Shown: piece after piece, positions 63,607 to 64,000 of the stretch
Layout: each line of letters begins with the position of its first letter
How positions within the stretch are numbered: the stretch's first letter is position 1
NCBI RefSeq assembly: GCF_003233845.1
Contig: NZ_QKRB01000058.1
Span: 51,479 to 115,478, forward strand
Reading direction: 5' to 3'
Length of the DNA stretch: 64,000 nucleotides
Source: Paenibacillus sambharensis
GTDB lineage: Bacteria; Bacillota; Bacilli; Paenibacillales; Paenibacillaceae
Translations under genes and position numbers: made by a program
Notes under the pieces: model-generated
The model's database searches: none
What the model was told of the DNA's origin: nothing
The model's input: only the letters and a program-made list of their open reading frames with translations

Positions 63607-63927
63607 CTACTTCAAGTTTTTCAGATAAGCGGGGTCTTTCTTTTTTAGCAACTCTCTGAGAATCTCAATTTCGAGTTCCTTCTCACCGAGTACTTTAACG
63701 GCTTTTTCATACCGCTGCTCAACCTCCTGCAGCCGCTGCATTTCCTGCACATGTTCGTCAGTAAGCGGAATCTCTTCTGCTGGAATCGTGTCACGGTAAT
63801 CTCTTATCCACGTACGAATGGTTTCAGGGTGTATGTCATACATGCGGGCAAGAGCCCCCACCTTTATCCCAGCCAGTGCTTCTTTAACTATTTTAAGTTG
63901 CGTGTCTTTGCTCAGCCTTTTCCCCAT
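63607..63927 (-). CDS. IS3-family OrfA, HTH protein
   Basis: A 106-residue protein with a helix-turn-helix (VGALARMYDIHPETIRTWIRDY) and a C-terminal leucine-zipper-like coil (RYEKAVKVLGEKELEIEILREL). Near its end the codons CTA AAA AAG form an A-AAA-AAG slippery heptamer at 63646-63640. A -1 shift there continues as GAA AGA CCC... and encodes ERPRLSEKLEVAEPFIKR in phase with OrfB. Confidence 0.92.
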   Translation of the reverse strand: MGKRLSKDTQLKIVKEALAGIKVGALARMYDIHPETIRTWIRDYRDTIPAEEIPLTDEHVQEMQRLQEVEQRYEKAVKVLGEKELEIEILRELLKKKDPAYLKNLK

Positions 63928-64000
63928 ACCGGATCACTCCCTTATCCTAAGTTTAAATTATTGGATGGGAGGACTCCAGTTTAATTAGGGGGCCTAGGAG

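Larger units (their letters stand above)
62602..63997 (-). mobile_element. IS3-family insertion sequence
   Basis: About 1.4 kb. Ends: CTAGGCCCCCTAA at 62602 and its inverted copy ending 63997; similarity continues inward as CYGGAGTCCTSCC. It carries orfA and orfB, linked by an A-AAA-AAG slippery site (63646-63640). It has inserted into the fourth palindrome of the repeat module. The right flank is only three bases long, so a target duplication cannot be judged. A solo end of a relative lies at 2581-2653. Confidence 0.88.

Overview
The window looks like chromosomal DNA of a Paenibacillus-like soil Firmicute (inference). The grounds are strong GGAGG-type ribosome binding sites, an SLH-anchored surface protein, a YesM/YesN two-component pair beside a sugar ABC transporter, AraR and Rex operator sequences, a HelD homologue, and many carbohydrate-binding lipoproteins. 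No rRNA, tRNA or CRISPR array was seen.

Layout. 1-2.3 kb: tail of an MFS exporter, a small membrane protein and an AraC regulator. 2.3-3.9 kb: gene-free DNA with three tandem-repeat arrays, an IS-end relic and a four-palindrome repeat module. 3.9-12.9 kb: a NADH oxidase behind three Rex-like boxes, a 1391-residue SLH protein, and a phoX-tatA-tatC operon. 12.9-16.5 kb: an autoregulated HTH/Ntn-hydrolase pair, an orphan solute-binding lipoprotein and an RDD protein. 16.6-22 kb: potABCD and a DUF2252 protein. 22-27.4 kb: araD-araB-araA with AraR operators, and araR. 27.7-31 kb: kduI, a DeoR regulator, kduD and KDPG aldolase. 31.1-32.9 kb: an AT-rich islet of unknown genes. 33-36.8 kb: an ABC-2 type exporter operon. 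37-42.5 kb: helD, a candidate small RNA, a glycosyltransferase, a GH43 enzyme and a lipoprotein. 42.6-50.4 kb: an SGNH hydrolase, a sugar ABC transporter and YesN/YesM. 50.6-61 kb: three more orphan binding lipoproteins, a macrolide kinase with an attenuator leader, and a pectate lyase lying between a complete and a truncated copy of one oxidoreductase gene. 61-64 kb: an HD hydrolase, a second copy of the palindrome module and an intact IS3-family element.

Main theme: use of plant cell-wall sugars. The pectate lyase cuts pectate outside the cell, KduI and KduD convert the unsaturated uronate to 2-keto-3-deoxygluconate, and the aldolase handles its phosphorylated form (the kinase is not in the window). 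AraA, AraB and AraD take L-arabinose to xylulose-5-phosphate.

The most striking find is the leader of the putative macrolide 2'-phosphotransferase gene (52040-52406). It has a promoter, a 12-codon leader ORF containing Arg-Leu-Arg (the macrolide arrest motif type), an intrinsic terminator just before the gene, and an upstream segment able to pair with the terminator's 5' arm. This is the expected architecture of drug-induced transcription attenuation.
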